Shown in pieces: positions 28,680 through 38,900 of a DNA stretch of 39,819 bases. A program made the position numbers and the translations under genes. The first letter of the stretch is position 1; each line of letters opens with the position of its first letter. The stretch comes from Rubrivivax sp. GTDB lineage: Bacteria > Pseudomonadota > Gammaproteobacteria > Burkholderiales > Burkholderiaceae_C. The notes under the pieces were generated by a model. That model worked only from the letters and a program-made list of their open reading frames with translations, searched no databases and was not told the origin of the DNA. The DNA is taken from positions 1-39,819 of the forward strand of contig JAIXYO010000022.1 in the NCBI GenBank assembly GCA_027490215.1. The letters run 5' to 3'.

Positions 28680-30205
28680 GCATCACCACCGCGAGCCAGC
28701 TGATCCGCGGCTACGAGGTTGTGATCGGCCTCGAAACCCATGCGCAACTCTCGACCGCCAGCAAGATCTTCAGCGGCTCGTCAACTCAGTTCGGCGCTGC
28801 ACCCAACACGCAGGCTTCGCCGGTCGATCTGGCACTGCCGGGCACGCTGCCGGTGATGAACCGCGGCGCGGTCGAACGGGCGATCCAGTTCGGTCTGGCC
28901 GTCGGCGCCAAGGTCGCACAGCACTCGATCTTTGCGCGCAAGAACTACTTCTACCCCGATCTGCCCAAGGGGTACCAGATCAGCCAGTATGAAACTCCAG
29001 TGGTGCAAGGCGGCACGATCGAGTTCATCCTCGGAAGCACCGCGCACAAGGTGCGCCTGACCCGCGCCCACCTCGAGGAAGATGCAGGCAAATCGCTGCA
29101 CGAGGATTACGCCGGCCAGACCGGCATCGACCTCAACCGCGCCGGCACACCTTTGCTGGAGATCGTCTCCGAGCCCGACATGCGCTCCAGCGCCGAAGCG
29201 GCCGAATACGCGAAAACGCTGCACTCGCTGGTGATGTGGCTGGGCATCTGCGACGGCAACATGCAGGAAGGCAGCTTCCGCTGCGACGCCAATGTGTCGG
29301 TGCGAAAGCCCGGCATGCCTTACGGCACCCGGCGCGAGATCAAGAACCTGAACAGTTTCAAGTTCCTGCAGCAGGCCATCGACTGCGAGATCCAGTGGCA
29401 GATCGACCTGATCGAGGATGGCGGAGAGGTGCAGCAGGCCACCGTGCTGTTCAACCCGACCGCCAATGGCGGACGCGGCGAAACGCGGGCCATGCGCACC
29501 AAGGAAGACGCGCACGACTACCGCTATTTCCCCGACCCCGACCTGCCGCCGTTGGTCATCGCAGCAGACTGGATCGAGCGCATGCGCGCGGCCATGCCCG
29601 AGTTACCGCAGGCGATGGCCGCGCGCTTCGAGCGCGACTACGGACTGCCCGCTTACGACGCGTCCATCATGACGCAGTCCAAGTCCTTCGCCACGTACTT
29701 CGAGGCCGCAGCGAAGGCCAGCGGCCAATCCAAGCTGGCGGCCAACTGGCTGATGGGCGAGGTCTTGCGTCGGCTAAATGCCGACGAGAAGACGATCGAG
29801 CAGAGCCCGGTCGATGCACCCACGCTGGCTGCGCTGATCGGCCGCATCGTCGACGGCACGATTTCCAACAGCGGTGCGAAGCAGGTATTCGATGTGCTGT
29901 GGGCAGCCGGCGAAATCAACGCAGCCCCGATCGGCGCCGAGATCGTCGATCGTGCAGTCGTGGATCTGCCCGAGTCGCGCGTCGATCAAGTGATTGAGGC
30001 CAAAGGCCTCAAGCAGATATCCGACACCGGCGAACTCGACCGCCTGCTCGACGAGTTGCTGGCAGCCAACACGAAATCCGTCGAGGAATACCGCGCCGGC
30101 AAGGAAAAAGCCTTCAATGCCCTGGTCGGTCAGGCCATGAAGGCGACCAAGGGCAAGGCCAACCCGGCTCAGGTCACGGCGCTGCTGAAGCAGAAGCTGG
30201 GCTGA
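28676..30205 (+). CDS. gatB: Amidotransferase subunit GatB (kinase/transamidase)
   Basis: A 509-residue subunit that phosphorylates the mischarged Glu or Asp on tRNA and amidates it. The N-terminal half shows [20 protein letters not shown] and the conserved [15 protein letters not shown]. The C-terminal YqeY-like helical domain (from about 360) ends in the usual [16 protein letters not shown] segment. Its last 32 bp overlap the 3' end of the convergent DUF4124 gene. Confidence 0.96.
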   Translation: MSITTASQLIRGYEVVIGLETHAQLSTASKIFSGSSTQFGAAPNTQASPVDLALPGTLPVMNRGAVERAIQFGLAVGAKVAQHSIFARKNYFYPDLPKGYQISQYETPVVQGGTIEFILGSTAHKVRLTRAHLEEDAGKSLHEDYAGQTGIDLNRAGTPLLEIVSEPDMRSSAEAAEYAKTLHSLVMWLGICDGNMQEGSFRCDANVSVRKPGMPYGTRREIKNLNSFKFLQQAIDCEIQWQIDLIEDGGEVQQATVLFNPTANGGRGETRAMRTKEDAHDYRYFPDPDLPPLVIAADWIERMRAAMPELPQAMAARFERDYGLPAYDASIMTQSKSFATYFEAAAKASGQSKLAANWLMGEVLRRLNADEKTIEQSPVDAPTLAALIGRIVDGTISNSGAKQVFDVLWAAGEINAAPIGAEIVDRAVVDLPESRVDQVIEAKGLKQISDTGELDRLLDELLAANTKSVEEYRAGKEKAFNALVGQAMKATKGKANPAQVTALLKQKLG

Positions 30206-30911
30206 GCGTCGCGGGCGCTGCCGACGCCGGCACGGGCGCCGGCGGTGCGGGATCCAATGAGCCCGGTGGGGCGCCGGCCCAGAGCCTGCGCAGTCTTGCC
30301 AGTTCGGCATCAAAGGTCGCGTTGATTCGCTGCGCCTCGGCCTGCTGGTTCTGGATCAGTGCGCGCTGCGCTTCGACGGTGGCGTCGACGCCATCGATCT
30401 GCTGCCTGAGGCGTGTCGGCATCGCGCGACCCACGTAGAACTCGGCCTCTTCGAGCAAAGGCTTCTTTTCTGCAGCCAGTGCTTCCAGACGCCGTTCGGA
30501 CAGTTGCAGCGTGCGCTTCAGGTCATCGAGCGCAGCCAGACGCGCCTTTTGATGCGCGGCCTCGTTGGGATACCGCATGCGCAGGTTGCGGTCACGGCGG
30601 ATCGCATCGACCTCGGCCGCGCGGCGCGCTGCCTTTTCGCGTTCACGCGCTTCCGCGTCAGCACGCTCGTCGGCGGTCATGGTCGGTGGCAGCACCTTCT
30701 TGGTCGAGCCATCGGCGTTCAACAGCCGCTGTTCGCGCGCCGTGCATTCGGCAATCGGCCGATCGGATGTCAGACGCTTGCCGGCGCCGTCAACGCAGGA
30801 ATAAATCTTCGCTGCTGATGCCGCACCGAGGCCGCTCGCTGCAGCCGTCACGATGAGCATCCAGCGCGCGATCCTGAACCACGCGGCAGCGCTCACGTCG
30901 TCAGACCCCAT
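30174..30911 (-). CDS. DUF4124 domain-containing secreted protein
   Basis: About 245 residues from ATG 30911. A signal-like segment ([17 protein letters not shown]) precedes [23 protein letters not shown], a DUF4124-type domain. Next comes a long charged helical region, probably coiled coil ([22 protein letters not shown] onward), and an Ala/Pro tail. It is probably periplasmic; the function is unknown. ATG 30911 overlaps the pyrE stop by 11 bp. GTG 30896 and ATG 30860 are alternative starts, the last giving a shorter signal peptide. Its stop lies inside the gatB 3' end on the opposite strand. Confidence 0.78.
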   Translation of the reverse strand: MGSDDVSAAAWFRIARWMLIVTAAASGLGAASAAKIYSCVDGAGKRLTSDRPIAECTAREQRLLNADGSTKKVLPPTMTADERADAEAREREKAARRAAEVDAIRRDRNLRMRYPNEAAHQKARLAALDDLKRTLQLSERRLEALAAEKKPLLEEAEFYVGRAMPTRLRQQIDGVDATVEAQRALIQNQQAEAQRINATFDAELARLRRLWAGAPPGSLDPAPPAPVPASAAPATLSPASASAAP

Positions 30912-31602
30912 ACCGCTCGCGGTAGCTCCGAACCCGCTCGGTGTGCGCCGCAAGAGCCGGAGAGTCGGTGGATTGCAGCACCTGGAGCAGATCGGACAGC
31001 GTCGCAATCGCCGTCACCGGCAGGCCGAGCTTCTGCTGCACGAACTGAACTGCAGACCATGGCGCGTCGCGCCCCTGGTCAGTGGCTTTTTCCTGCCGAT
31101 CGAGTGCGATCACCACAGCGCTTGGTGTACCGCCTGCGGCCTCGATCATCGCAATCGATTCGCGCACCGAGGTGCCTGCCGAGATCACGTCGTCGATGAT
31201 CAGCACCCGCCCGCGAACAGGCGCACCAACCAGCGTGCCGCCTTCGCCATGGTCCTTGGCTTCCTTGCGGTTGTAGGCGTAGGGCACGTTGATGCCAAGG
31301 CGCGCCAGCTCGACGGCCACCGCCGCCGCCAGCACGATGCCCTTGTAGGCGGGGCCGAAGAGCATGTCGAATTGCAGTTCGCCCGAGGCCTGCGCCTGCT
31401 GCAGGCGCCGTGCATAAAATTGGGCGAGGCGGCCTAGTTTGGCACCGTCATCAAACAAGCCGGCGTTGAAGAAATACGGCGACAGCCGACCCGCCTTGGT
31501 CTGAAACTCCCCGAACCGCAACACGCCAGCGTCGAGTGAAAACTTGACGAAATCCTGCGCAAGTTCGCCTGCATTCAAGTCAACGAGGCCGCTTCGGCTC
31601 AT
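30901..31602 (-). CDS. pyrE: Orotate phosphoribosyltransferase
   Basis: A 233-residue pyrimidine-synthesis enzyme that joins orotate and PRPP to form OMP. The PRPP-binding motif IIDDVISAGTS is at 135-145. The flexible catalytic loop RKEAKDHGEGG is at about 112-122. LRFGEFQTKAGRLSPYFFNAG is the family N-terminal signature. The start is ATG 31602 with AGGATT upstream. A longer open frame (to 32361) is the shadow of the opposite-strand nuclease. It is divergent from xth with 12 bp between start codons, and overlaps the DUF4124 gene downstream. Confidence 0.95.
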   Translation of the reverse strand: MSRSGLVDLNAGELAQDFVKFSLDAGVLRFGEFQTKAGRLSPYFFNAGLFDDGAKLGRLAQFYARRLQQAQASGELQFDMLFGPAYKGIVLAAAVAVELARLGINVPYAYNRKEAKDHGEGGTLVGAPVRGRVLIIDDVISAGTSVRESIAMIEAAGGTPSAVVIALDRQEKATDQGRDAPWSAVQFVQQKLGLPVTAIATLSDLLQVLQSTDSPALAAHTERVRSYRERYGV

Positions 31603-31614
31603 CTGAGGAATCCT

Positions 31615-32421
31615 GTGCTCCGTCTGATCACGTTGAATCTGAATGGCATCCGGTCCGCGGCCAGCAAGGGCTTCGAGGAGTGGGTCGCGGCCACAGCGCC
31701 CGATTGTATGGGGGTGCAGGAAGTGAAGGCCCAGGCCGACACCGTCGTTGGGCGCTTCGATCGCGTGGCGGGCATGGACGGTCACTTTCATTACGCACAG
31801 AAGAAGGGCTACTCGGGTGTTGGCGTCTACTCCAGGCTGCGTCCCAGCCAGATTCGCTCGGGGATAGGCAACGCCGAATTCGACGACGAAGGCCGCTGGG
31901 TCGAAGCCCGCTTTGATGACCCGGCTCGCACAGAGTTTCCACGCTTCAGTGTCATCAGTTGCTATTTCCCGAGTGGAAGCAGCAGCGAGGAGCGGCAGCA
32001 GGCCAAGTTCCGGTTTCTCGCGCTGATCGCGCCACACCTCACGCGCTTGCGGGCCGAGCGGGAGTTCGTGCTGCTGGGCGATATCAACATCGCCCACAAG
32101 GAAATCGACCTGAAGAACTGGAAGGGCAACCTGAAGAACAGTGGCTTCCTGCCCGAGGAGCGCGCCTGGATGACGAATCTGCTCGACGCCGAGGCGGGCG
32201 CCGGACTGGTCGACGTGTTCCGCACACTGGACCCCGACCCGGATCGATACACCTGGTGGAGCAACCGCGGGCAGGCCTGGGCCAAGAACGTGGGCTGGCG
32301 CATCGACTACCACCTCGCCACCCCGGGCATCGCCGCCCGCGCGCGCCGCGCTGACATTCACCTTGAGCCGCGCTTTTCAGACCACGCGCCGCTGACGATC
32401 GACTACGACGTCACGCTCTGA
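31615..32421 (+). CDS. xth: Exodeoxyribonuclease III (AP endonuclease)
   Basis: A 268-residue Mg-dependent nuclease of the ExoIII/APE1 family for base excision repair. Catalytic residues are in place: N10, E36 in QEVKAQ, Y117, D156 and N158 in GDINIAH, and D256-H257 in SDHAP. The start is GTG at 31615, because the protein begins directly with the family first strand MLRLITLNLNGIR; GAGGA lies 5 nt upstream. The length matches the family. The promoter must lie at least partly inside pyrE. Confidence 0.95.
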   Translation: MLRLITLNLNGIRSAASKGFEEWVAATAPDCMGVQEVKAQADTVVGRFDRVAGMDGHFHYAQKKGYSGVGVYSRLRPSQIRSGIGNAEFDDEGRWVEARFDDPARTEFPRFSVISCYFPSGSSSEERQQAKFRFLALIAPHLTRLRAEREFVLLGDINIAHKEIDLKNWKGNLKNSGFLPEERAWMTNLLDAEAGAGLVDVFRTLDPDPDRYTWWSNRGQAWAKNVGWRIDYHLATPGIAARARRADIHLEPRFSDHAPLTIDYDVTL

Positions 32422-32484
32422 TCAATCGGCATGCCATAACGGCTCGCGGCCACCGCTGAGGTCGGCCGGGGGTACCACGGCGGA

Positions 32485-33099
32485 TCAGCGATGGCTGTCC
32501 ATGGCTTTCAGGATCATCTGCATCACATGCAGGGCAGCCTGGTCAGGTACCTGTGGCGACAGTTCGAGCCGATCCGTCAGCTTGCATTGCATGATCCCCA
32601 CGATCCCATGCATCGACGACCAGATGTACAGCGCGTCGAGCTCGATGAGCGCCCGCTTGGACGCTTGCGTGCCGTGGATGCGCCGCAGCACGCCGAGCAA
32701 CAAGTCGAACGCATGTCGTGCGTCCTGCAGCAGACTCGGATGTTCTGCAGCCTGCGGCCATGGCGTGTCGAACATCAATCGGTACTCGAGCGGGTGCTGC
32801 GCGGCATAGCTCAAGTACTGGCGACCCATCGATTGCAGGTCGGCCTTGGGGTCGTCGAGGCGATCGCGAGCGTCAAGATGCGCGGCGAAACCTTGAAAGC
32901 AGCGTCGCAGGACCTCAGCCAGCAAATGATCCCGGTTGGGATAGTGGCGATAGGGCGCCTGGTGCGACACGCCGAGCCGGCGGGCGACATCGCGCAGACT
33001 CAGGTTCTCGATGCCATGCTCCGCAATGAAGTCGCGCGCCACCTGAATGCAGGCTTCCTTGAGATCGACAGGCTCCTCGGTCTTGATCTTTTTGGGCAT
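32485..33099 (-). CDS. TetR/AcrR-family repressor of the efflux operon
   Basis: A 204-residue regulator. The N-terminal helix-turn-helix lies at about 34-55 (LSLRDVARRLGVSHQAPYRHYPNRDHLL). The C-terminal ligand and dimer domain resembles the TetR_C_33 type (LIELDALYIWSSMHGIVGIM). The start is ATG 33099 (MPKKIKTEEP); the frame is open to 33159 without support. It is divergent from the RND efflux operon with paired palindromes between them, the standard layout for local repression and autoregulation. The inducer is unknown. Confidence 0.92.
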   Translation of the reverse strand: MPKKIKTEEPVDLKEACIQVARDFIAEHGIENLSLRDVARRLGVSHQAPYRHYPNRDHLLAEVLRRCFQGFAAHLDARDRLDDPKADLQSMGRQYLSYAAQHPLEYRLMFDTPWPQAAEHPSLLQDARHAFDLLLGVLRRIHGTQASKRALIELDALYIWSSMHGIVGIMQCKLTDRLELSPQVPDQAALHVMQMILKAMDSHR

Positions 33100-33178
33100 T
33101 CGAGTCTCGGTTCGCAATGGCTCAAGGGGTGACGCTAGCACGGTGCCCAAGCCTCGCAATCGTGCGACAAGGAAGCAA

Positions 33179-33227
33179 TGTTGACAGCGTCAACAAGAAA
33201 ACACCACAATGGTTGACGCTGTCAACA
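33179..33227. promoter_or_regulatory. Dual TetR-type operator over the efflux promoter
   Basis: Site 1 is TGTTGAC-AGC-GTCAACA at 33179-33195, a perfect palindrome with 7 bp arms. Site 2 is GGTTGAC-GCT-GTCAACA at 33211-33227. Read on the opposite strand, site 2 matches site 1 at 16 of 17 positions. The centres are 32 bp apart, about three helical turns. Site 1 contains a perfect TTGACA (33181-33186); CACAAT at 33205-33210 gives a -10 at 18 bp spacing, so transcription of the efflux genes would start inside site 2. A TTGACA also lies on the minus strand (33225-33220), facing the repressor gene. Confidence 0.8.
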
Positions 33228-33237
33228 AAATCGCTTC

Positions 33238-34803
33238 GTGGTCGTGAACCCACCCTCCCGCATCCCCCGGTTGACCCTATCGATGTTGCGTTCGAGCCTC
33301 GTTCGTTGCGGGTTCGCTGCCTCGACATCTGCGCTGGTGCTGGGGATCAGCGGCTGTACTGCCACGGTCGAGCCTGCACGCTCACTCGCGCAGTCTCACG
33401 TCAGCGCAGACAAGTTCCGTGGCGCTTCAGAATCTGGCAACACGTTTGAATTGGCATGGTGGCAAAGCTTCGGTGATCCGACGCTTGCGGATCTGATCGA
33501 GCGCGCGCTCGCTTCGAATCTCGACATACGTGTGGCCGTATTGCGGGTTGAGGAAGCACGCTCAGCGTTGCGTGCAGTCGATTCGCGCAGGGCTCCGACG
33601 CTTGGCTTGAATGCATCTGCATCCGATCAGCGAAGCGGTCTGCCCGCCCAGGTGAAGCAGAACTCACCCGATGTGCGGGCGTACCGAGCTTCTGTCGATC
33701 TGAGTTGGGAGCTTGATGTGTTCGGCGCCGCACGGGCCGCGTCGAACGCAGCGCAGTTCGATGCCGAGGCTGCGGCCTTCGGCGTTGACAGTGCCCGTCT
33801 GCTGATCAGCGCCGAAGTCGCAGGACAGTACCTGGTTCACCAAGGCGCCCGGGCACGACTGGAACGGGTTCAGGCACTGCTGCAGTCGCAGGCCGACAGC
33901 GAGCGCTTGACGCAAAGCCGCGAAGCCGCGGGCCAGGCCAGCCGTTTCGATGTGTCACAGGCCGCGGGCGAGACAGCTGCGCTTTCGGCGCAACTCCCAC
34001 CCCTGCGGGCGCTGATCGCCACGACCGAGCATCAGCTGGCGCTTCTGCTGGGCCGGTCCGCAAGCGCAGTACTGGAGGGCCTCGAAGCAACCGCCCCAGC
34101 CAGGCTGCCAGAGGTACCGATGCTGGCGGCCGGCCAGCCAGTTGAGCTGCTGTCGCGCCGCCCGGACTTGCGGGCCGCCGAACGGCAAATGGCAGCCGCC
34201 AGTGCGCGCTTGCGCGAAAGCCAGGCCGATCTTCTGCCGAAGTTCTTCCTGGCCGCGTTGCTCGGCGGGCAGGACCTGCGGCTCAACATGCTCGACCTGT
34301 CACCGGTCCGCTACAGCAATGTGGCGCTGGCTTTCACGATGCCCATCTTCAATGCCGGCCGCCTGCAAGCTGCGGTCGAGGTGCAATCGGCACGCGAACG
34401 CATCGCAGCACTGAGTTACGAACAACGGGTGCTCGGCGCCGTGCAGGATGTCGAAAGCAGCCTCGTCGTGCTTGCCGAAGAGCGAGCGCGTCTCACAGCG
34501 ATGGGTCAGACCCTCGCGCTGCGACGTACGGGAATGCGCCACGCCGAGTCGCTGTACCGGGAAGGCCAGATCGGCCTGTTGCCTCTGCTTGACGCCCAGC
34601 GCAATGTCATCGCTGCGGAAATTGCGGCCATCGAGAGTCGCACCCAGCTCGCCCTCAACGCGGTCCAGCTCTTCAAGTCGATGGGTGGCGGCTGGCGGGT
34701 CGCGTCAGAGGCCGGGGCACCCGCCTCCGAACCGCCTGCTCCTGTGCCGAGGCCAGACACCGAGGCCGCCATTCAGCCCGTCCTGGAAAGAGGCATCCGA
34801 TGA
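33238..34803 (+). CDS. RND efflux outer membrane lipoprotein (OprM/NodT family)
   Basis: A 521-residue TolC-like channel. A lipobox LGISGC places the lipidated Cys at residue 40 from the GTG at 33238, or residue 25 from an ATG at 33283. Two OEP repeats follow, each with long helices (AWWQSFGDPTLADLIERALASNLDIRVA; then FFLAALLGG and YRE-GQIGLLPLLDAQR). Neither start has a clear Shine-Dalgarno. It is the first gene of the operon, which is less common than the adaptor-pump-channel order, and is coupled to the adaptor gene by ATGA (34800-34803). Confidence 0.93.
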   Translation: MVVNPPSRIPRLTLSMLRSSLVRCGFAASTSALVLGISGCTATVEPARSLAQSHVSADKFRGASESGNTFELAWWQSFGDPTLADLIERALASNLDIRVAVLRVEEARSALRAVDSRRAPTLGLNASASDQRSGLPAQVKQNSPDVRAYRASVDLSWELDVFGAARAASNAAQFDAEAAAFGVDSARLLISAEVAGQYLVHQGARARLERVQALLQSQADSERLTQSREAAGQASRFDVSQAAGETAALSAQLPPLRALIATTEHQLALLLGRSASAVLEGLEATAPARLPEVPMLAAGQPVELLSRRPDLRAAERQMAAASARLRESQADLLPKFFLAALLGGQDLRLNMLDLSPVRYSNVALAFTMPIFNAGRLQAAVEVQSARERIAALSYEQRVLGAVQDVESSLVVLAEERARLTAMGQTLALRRTGMRHAESLYREGQIGLLPLLDAQRNVIAAEIAAIESRTQLALNAVQLFKSMGGGWRVASEAGAPASEPPAPVPRPDTEAAIQPVLERGIR

Positions 34804-35981
34804 ACATCCGACATGACTCCCATGCGCCGATCTGGCGTTCGCTGCGCTCCTGGCCGTGCCTTGCATTGGCGCTGCTGCTGGTCGCATGCAGTCCCGCGCC
34901 ACAGCCCGCGACGCCGATCCAGCCGGTATACGTGACGCCGGTTCGCCATGGCGTGGGCGAGAGTGAACGCCGCTTCAGCGGGACGATCAGCGCCCGCTTC
35001 GAGAGCGAGTTGTCCTTTCGAGTTGGTGGCAAGGTCGCCCTGCGCGCAGTCGATGTCGGCCAGAGCGTCCGACAAGGCCAATTGCTGGCACGGCTGGACG
35101 AGGCGGACCTTCGGCTCGCTGTCGATGTCGCTGCACAGCAGTGGCGTGCCAGTCAGGTCGAGGCGGACCAGGCGTCCAGCGACGCGGCACGCTTTCGGCG
35201 GCTGCTGACCGATGGCTCGGTGGGCGGGGCCGACCTTGAGCGACAGCAAGCGCGTGCTGATGCGGCATTGGCGCATCTCGCACAGGCGCGCGGCCAACTC
35301 GACCTGGCCCGTCGCCAACTCGATTACGCGGCGTTGTCGGCGCCATTCGATGGCGTGGTGACAGCGCGCCGTTTCGAAGCCGGTCAAGTCATTGGCGAAG
35401 CCCAACCCTTGATCACGTTGGCACGGACGACTGCGCTCGATGTCGTGGTCGATGTGCCGGAATCGCTGGCGCCCGACCTCCGCGCCTATCGCGCCAGCGC
35501 CCGCCTGCTTGCTCCCCCAGGCGGAGACGCAGCCAAGCCGCTGGAACTGAGCCTGCGCGAGCTCGCGCCGTCGGCGAGCGCCGCGACGCGCACCTTTCGG
35601 GCTCGGTACACCATCGCACCGCCCGCGGCATCGGTGGCGAGCGCAGCCGGTCCGCGCCTGGGCAGCACCGTCGAGTTGCATCTGAGTCGCCATAACAGCG
35701 AACCCTCGGCCCCTTTACCGCTCGGCGCGGTGCTGTCGGTGGCGCAGTCACCCACGGTATGGGTCGTCGAGCCGAACGCTGGCACGCTGACGCGCTTGCC
35801 GGTTCAGGTGCTGTCACAGACCAACGATGTGGTGCGCGTACGTGGACTCTCCGAAGGCGCGCTGGTGGTGTCGGTCGGGGCTCAAAAGCTGGATGCCGCG
35901 ATGCGCGTGCGAGCCGTGGCGCGACCGCTGGCAGATGTGATCGACACCGCGCCGGTCGAGGCGTCTGGCGCGCAGCGATGA
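34800..35981 (+). CDS. RND efflux periplasmic adaptor (membrane fusion lipoprotein)
   Basis: A 393-residue HlyD/AcrA-family adaptor. The lipobox LLVAC puts the lipidated Cys at residue 30. The lipoyl halves (RFSGTISARFESELSFRVGGKV; DYAALSAPFDGVVTARRFEAGQ) enclose a helical hairpin at about 100-170. The beta-barrel and membrane-proximal domains follow. It bridges the inner membrane pump and the outer channel. It overlaps the genes on both sides by four bases. Confidence 0.93.
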   Translation: MNIRHDSHAPIWRSLRSWPCLALALLLVACSPAPQPATPIQPVYVTPVRHGVGESERRFSGTISARFESELSFRVGGKVALRAVDVGQSVRQGQLLARLDEADLRLAVDVAAQQWRASQVEADQASSDAARFRRLLTDGSVGGADLERQQARADAALAHLAQARGQLDLARRQLDYAALSAPFDGVVTARRFEAGQVIGEAQPLITLARTTALDVVVDVPESLAPDLRAYRASARLLAPPGGDAAKPLELSLRELAPSASAATRTFRARYTIAPPAASVASAAGPRLGSTVELHLSRHNSEPSAPLPLGAVLSVAQSPTVWVVEPNAGTLTRLPVQVLSQTNDVVRVRGLSEGALVVSVGAQKLDAAMRVRAVARPLADVIDTAPVEASGAQR

Positions 35982-38900
35982 AGTCATTCAATCTGTCCGA
36001 ATGGGCGGTGACGCACCGCCCGATGGTGCTGTTCCTGATCATCGCGACGCTGGTTCTTGGCCTGGCCTCATTCACGAAACTGGGGCGGCTTGAAGATCCC
36101 AACTTTGAAGTCCCGACCATGACCGCGGTCGTCGCGTGGCCCGGCGCGACTGCGCAGCAAGTGCAGGACGAAGTGCTCAACCGAATGGAGCGCGAACTGC
36201 AGGAAATCGACGGCGTCGATTACATCCGCAGCTTCTCGCGGCAGGGCTATGGCGGTCTGACACTGTGGATGAAGGGCGGCACCTCGAAGAAGCTGCTCGA
36301 TGCGGCCTGGTACCAGGCGCGCAAGAAGATCGGGGACGTCCGGGGCGAATTCCCCGATGGTGTACGTGGTCCGTTCTTCAATGACGAATTCACCGACGTC
36401 TACACGGTGCTGTATGCCTTGCAAGCTCCCGAGCTCCAATGGCCTGAATTGCAGGCGCTGGCCGAAGATCTGAAGCGCGGCCTGCAGTCAGTGCCCGGCG
36501 TCAACAAGGTCGACTTGCTCGGGCGACAGGCGCAACAGGTTCATGTGGAGTTTTCCAGCAGGCGTCTGGCAGCCTTGGGGCTGACGCCGCAGAGCCTGAT
36601 CGACGCGCTCTCACGTCAGAACGCGATGACCCCTGCTGGCGCCGTCGAGGGCAGCGCCGAGCGCACCTTCGTGCGCATCAGTGGCGCCGTGCACGATGTC
36701 GCGGACATCGAGGCACTACCGATCGAGGCGGGAGGCCGATTGCTGCGGCTGTCGGATGTGGCAACCGTTCGCAATGCACTGGAAGACCCGCCGACGTTCA
36801 CAGTTCGGCACAACGGCGAAGCGGTGCTGGCCCTCGGCGTCACGGTGTCACGCAGCAGCAACCAGCTGGCCATCGGGAAGGCGCTGGACGCACGCCAAAC
36901 CGAGTTGCAGGCTCGTCTGCCGGCGGGGGTACGCCTGGAGAAGTACGCCGACCAGCCGACGGTGGTCGAGGCGGCCGTGTGGGAGTTCGAACGCTCATTC
37001 CTGGAGGCACTCGCGATCGTCCTGGCGGTGTCTTTCGTGGCCCTGGGCTGGCGCACGGGCCTGGTGGTGGCGGCCTCGGTGCCTCTCGTCCTGGGCCTGG
37101 TCGCCATCGTGATGTACGCCGCCGGCTGGGCGCTCGACCGCATCTCGCTCGGGGCGCTCATCATCGCGCTCGGCTTGCTGGTCGACGACGCCATCATCGC
37201 CGTCGAGATGATGGTGGTGAAGATGGAACAAGGCATGGACCGCGTCAAGGCGGCGACCTTCGCCTACACCTCGACCGCGCTCCCGATGCTCACCGGCACG
37301 ATGGTGACGGTGGCCGGCTTCATGCCTGTCGGCTTCGCGCAGTCCATCTCGGGCGATTACGCCGGCGGCATCTTCTGGGTGGTTGGTCTCGCCTTGATGG
37401 CGTCGTGGTTGGTGGCGGTGGTGTTCACGCCTTACCTGGGCGTGGTGCTGCTGCCAAAGTCGATGTCCAGGCCGAGCACGAGCCCCGCAGAGGCGGTGGC
37501 GCATGATCCCTACGACCGACCGGTCTACCGCCGCATGCGCCGCAGCCTCGACTGGTGTGTCGAACATCGCTGGATGGTGATCGCCACCACCGTTTTGTTG
37601 TTCGTCGCAGCGGGAGCCGGCATGGGCCTGGTCCAGCAACAGTTCTTCCCCACCGCGTCGAGGCCGGAGCTGCTGGTGGAACTTCGGCTGCGCGAGGGCG
37701 CATCGTTTGCCGCCACCGAGAAGGAGGTCGAGCGGCTCGAAAAGGTGCTGAAGGACGACGCCCAGGTGCTGGCGTTCACGGCCTACACCGGCGCCGGGTC
37801 GCCGCGCTTCTATCTCAGCCTGTCACCAGAGCTGCCGAACCCGTCCTACGCGCAGTTCGTCATCAAAACGGCTGGCATCGCGGAACGCGAGGCCGTGCGC
37901 ACCCGCCTGCTGGCGATCTTTGCAGCCGACGCTGACTTCCCTGACCTGCGTGGTCGCGTATTGCGGCTGGACTTCGGTCCGCCCGTGGGCTTCCCGGTGC
38001 AGTTTCGGGTCATCGGGCCCGACACCGCGCAGGTCCGCCAGATTGCCTATCGCGTGCGCGACCTGGTTCGAACAAGCCCCTTGGTGCGAGACACCCAGCT
38101 CGACTGGAACGAGCAGGTTCGCACGCTGCGTGTGCAGGTCGATCAGGACAAGGCGCGCCTGCTCGGCCTCTCATCATCGGATGTCGCGAACATGACGCAG
38201 GCGGTGCTGTCAGGCATCCCCGTCACACAGTTGCGCCGTGGCGAAGAGCTGGTCGACGTGGTGGTGCGCGCCGAACCGGAGGAAAGGCTGGCACTGGAAC
38301 ATCTGCCGGACATCTCGCTTTTCTCTCGCAACGGCTCGGTGGTGCCGTTGTCGCAAATCGCCACCGTCGACGCGACTTACGAGGAGCCGGTGCTGTGGCG
38401 ACGCAACCGGGACATGGTGTTGACGGTGCGCAGCGACCTGGCAGATGGCGTGCAGGGGCCCTACGCGACGCAGCAGATCTGGCCCTCGTTGAAGCCGGTG
38501 ATCGACAGCCTGCCGCCGGGGTACCGCATTGAGCAGGGCGGTGCGATCGAGGAAAGCGACAAGTCCAACAAGGCGCTGTTCGCGGTGTTTCCGCTGATGT
38601 TCGCCGTGATGCTGCTGTTTCTGATGATGCAGCTGCAGAGCTTCGCGCGCATGCTGATGGTGTTCCTGACGGCACCGCTCGGTCTGATCGGCGTGGTGCC
38701 GGCACTGCTGGCCTTCCAGGCACCCTTCGGCTTCGTTGCCTTGCTTGGCGTCATCGCGCTCGGCGGCATGATCATGCGCAATGCAGTGATCCTGGTCGAC
38801 CAGATCGACCAGGACATCGCTCAGGGCGCAGCGCCCTGGCAGGCCATCGTCGATGCAACCACCCGGCGTGCCCGACCAGTGGTGCTGACCGCTGCAGCCG

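Noticed and set aside
31603-32361. N-terminal extension of pyrE across xth
   Set aside because: The extension is antisense to catalytic motifs of the nuclease and absent from the PyrE family.
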